Below, piece after piece: positions 7,478 through 8,195 of a stretch of DNA of 8,195 nt. The DNA is from an uncultured Oscillospiraceae bacterium. GTDB taxonomy: Bacteria; Bacillota; Clostridia; Oscillospirales; Oscillospiraceae. Location of the stretch: positions 1 to 8,195 of the forward strand of contig CAJTOE010000111.1 of NCBI GenBank assembly GCA_910577805.1, read 5' to 3'. Both the position numbers and the translations under genes were made by a program. The notes beneath the pieces were generated by a model that worked only from the letters and a program-made list of their open reading frames with translations, had not been told where the DNA came from and made no database searches. Position 1 is the stretch's first letter; every line of letters begins with the position of its first letter.

Positions 7478-7536
7478 AGGGAGGGTGTAGGAAACCTACC
7501 GCCTGGGGGCGGCAAGGCGCCTTTGCCCTACCCTAC
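7478..7536 (+). ncRNA. Group II intron domain VI with branch-point A7530 and 3' splice site
   Basis: Two consecutive AGGG blocks (7478-7481, 7482-7485) pair with CCCT at 7531-7534 and 7526-7529. This leaves A7530 unpaired between the two stems, seven bases from the intron end. The intron ends AC at 7535-7536, a normal group II 3' end. Confidence 0.85.
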
Positions 7537-8195
7537 TTCACCACCGACGCTCAGGGTGAGATCAAGATCACCAATCTGGCTCCCGGCGCTTATGTGATCA
7601 ACGAAATCAAGGCCCCGGACGGCGGGTACGTCATCGACACGCCCTCCACCAACGTGGTTATCGGGCAGGGCGGCGACACCCAGACTGTGGTGATCAAAAA
7701 CACCCGCAAGGGTGGTCTGATTATCGAGAAGTACGACAGCGTCACCAAGCAGCCCCTCGCCGGCGCACAGTTCAAGGTGATGACCGCCAACGGGGAGCTG
7801 ACCCCGGACAACGAAGGACTCACCAGCTCCAACGGACTGTACACCACCGATGTCAACGGGCAGATCGTGCTGTCCAAGCTGCTCCCCGGCACTTATGTGG
7901 TGTCTGAAGAAAAAGCACCGGACAATTACCGCAAGGACCCCACGCCCCAGACGGTTGTGGTCAACGCCGGGGACACCCAGACCATCCGGTTTTACGATGA
8001 TCCCCTCTGCACCCTGACCATCCTGAAGCGGGACGCTGTAACCAAGAAGCCCCTGCGGGGCGCTGAGTTTATGGTACGGGACAGCTCCGGCCATGTGATC
8101 GGCCCCAATAACGGGCTCTACACCACCGGCACAGACGGTACTGTCACCGTCACCGGGCTGGCTCCCAATTCCACTGTGGTCGTCTCCGAGAAAAA
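7537..8195 (+). CDS. Giant SpaA-repeat adhesin, 3' exon (continues past the window)
   Basis: This exon has no start codon of its own at its beginning. It resumes in frame with FTTDAQGEI, completing module 11 (Glu in AYVINE, Asn in VVIKNTR). Module 12 starts near 7714 (GLIIEKYD, LPGTYVVSEEKAP) and closes with IRFYDD, so its expected Asn is Asp. Module 13 starts near 8011 (TLTILKRD) and is cut by the window end at VVVSEK. All 219 complete codons are open, and codon use is the same GC-rich style as the 5' exon, showing that they were one gene. Translation of this part should require splicing of the intron. The C-terminus, including any LPXTG-type sorting signal, is not visible. Confidence 0.9.

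Larger units (their letters stand above)
5095..7536 (+). mobile_element. Group II intron (IIA / mitochondrial-like class), complete, inserted in the adhesin gene
   Basis: A 2,442-nt element in the same orientation as its host gene. It starts with GTGCGCCCGGATAGGGTG, very close to the start of the lactococcal Ll.LtrB intron as I remember it. A small stem follows (GCGGT 5122-5126 with ACCGC 5134-5138) whose TTTAAGG-type loop is also reminiscent of Ll.LtrB. It then carries domain I-III RNA (5095 to about 5580), a domain IV reading frame (5628-7418), domain V (7442-7475) and domain VI with a bulged branch A. The 3' end is set at 7536 because (a) the adhesin frame resumes there as FTTDAQGEI, (b) A7530 is then seven bases from the end, and (c) A5374 next to EBS1 can pair with exon base T7537. 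The element ends in AC. It is phase 0: exon 1 ends on a complete codon. All parts needed for splicing and retrohoming appear intact. The intron is noticeably less GC-rich than its flanks. Confidence 0.95.

Noticed and set aside
7391..7597. A 68-codon plus-strand frame over the intron 3' end
   Set aside because: It crosses domains V and VI and the exon junction in the wrong frame and resembles no protein.
7528..8094. A 188-codon minus-strand frame over exon 2
   Set aside because: It is a shadow of the GC-rich plus-strand modules, with the same Gly/Val/His-rich look as the other shadow.

Overview
The window looks like chromosome of a GC-rich Gram-positive gut-type Clostridia (Oscillospiraceae-like). 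This is inferred from strong G/C third-position bias, Gram-positive Shine-Dalgarno sites, secreted transglutaminase-like and thioester/SpaA-repeat surface proteins, and a Firmicutes-type group II intron. No taxonomic marker is present, so the assignment is tentative.

Layout. A secreted transglutaminase-like protein (134-961) is followed by a strong intrinsic terminator (983-1013). Only 34 bases later starts a very large secreted surface adhesin (1048 onward) with a signal peptide, an N-terminal thioester (TQXA) domain and at least 13 tandem SpaA/Cna-B-like modules. Its frame runs to 5094, where a 2,442-nt group II intron (5095-7536) begins. The intron starts with GTGCGCCCGGATAGGGTG, encodes a 596-aa reverse transcriptase/maturase/HNH protein (5628-7418), and ends in readable domains V (7442-7475) and VI (7478-7536). 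The adhesin frame resumes at 7537 and is still open at the window end.

How it fits together. The intron lies in the sense orientation exactly between two codons of SpaA module 11. Precise splicing would rejoin NGI to FTTDAQGEI and restore the module. Unspliced mRNA reads only 11 intron codons to a stop at 5128-5130, giving a 1,360-aa product with no C-terminus. The 3' splice site was fixed by three independent signals: the adhesin reading frame, a bulged branch-point A seven nucleotides from the intron end, and a delta-delta' pairing. Full-length adhesin therefore depends on ribozyme splicing, presumably assisted by the intron's own maturase. This intron-gated surface protein is the most notable feature of the window.

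Both host genes are GC-rich, while the intron and its reading frame are visibly more AT-rich and use different codons, consistent with later arrival. The C-terminal part of the adhesin (wall anchor or otherwise) lies beyond the window.
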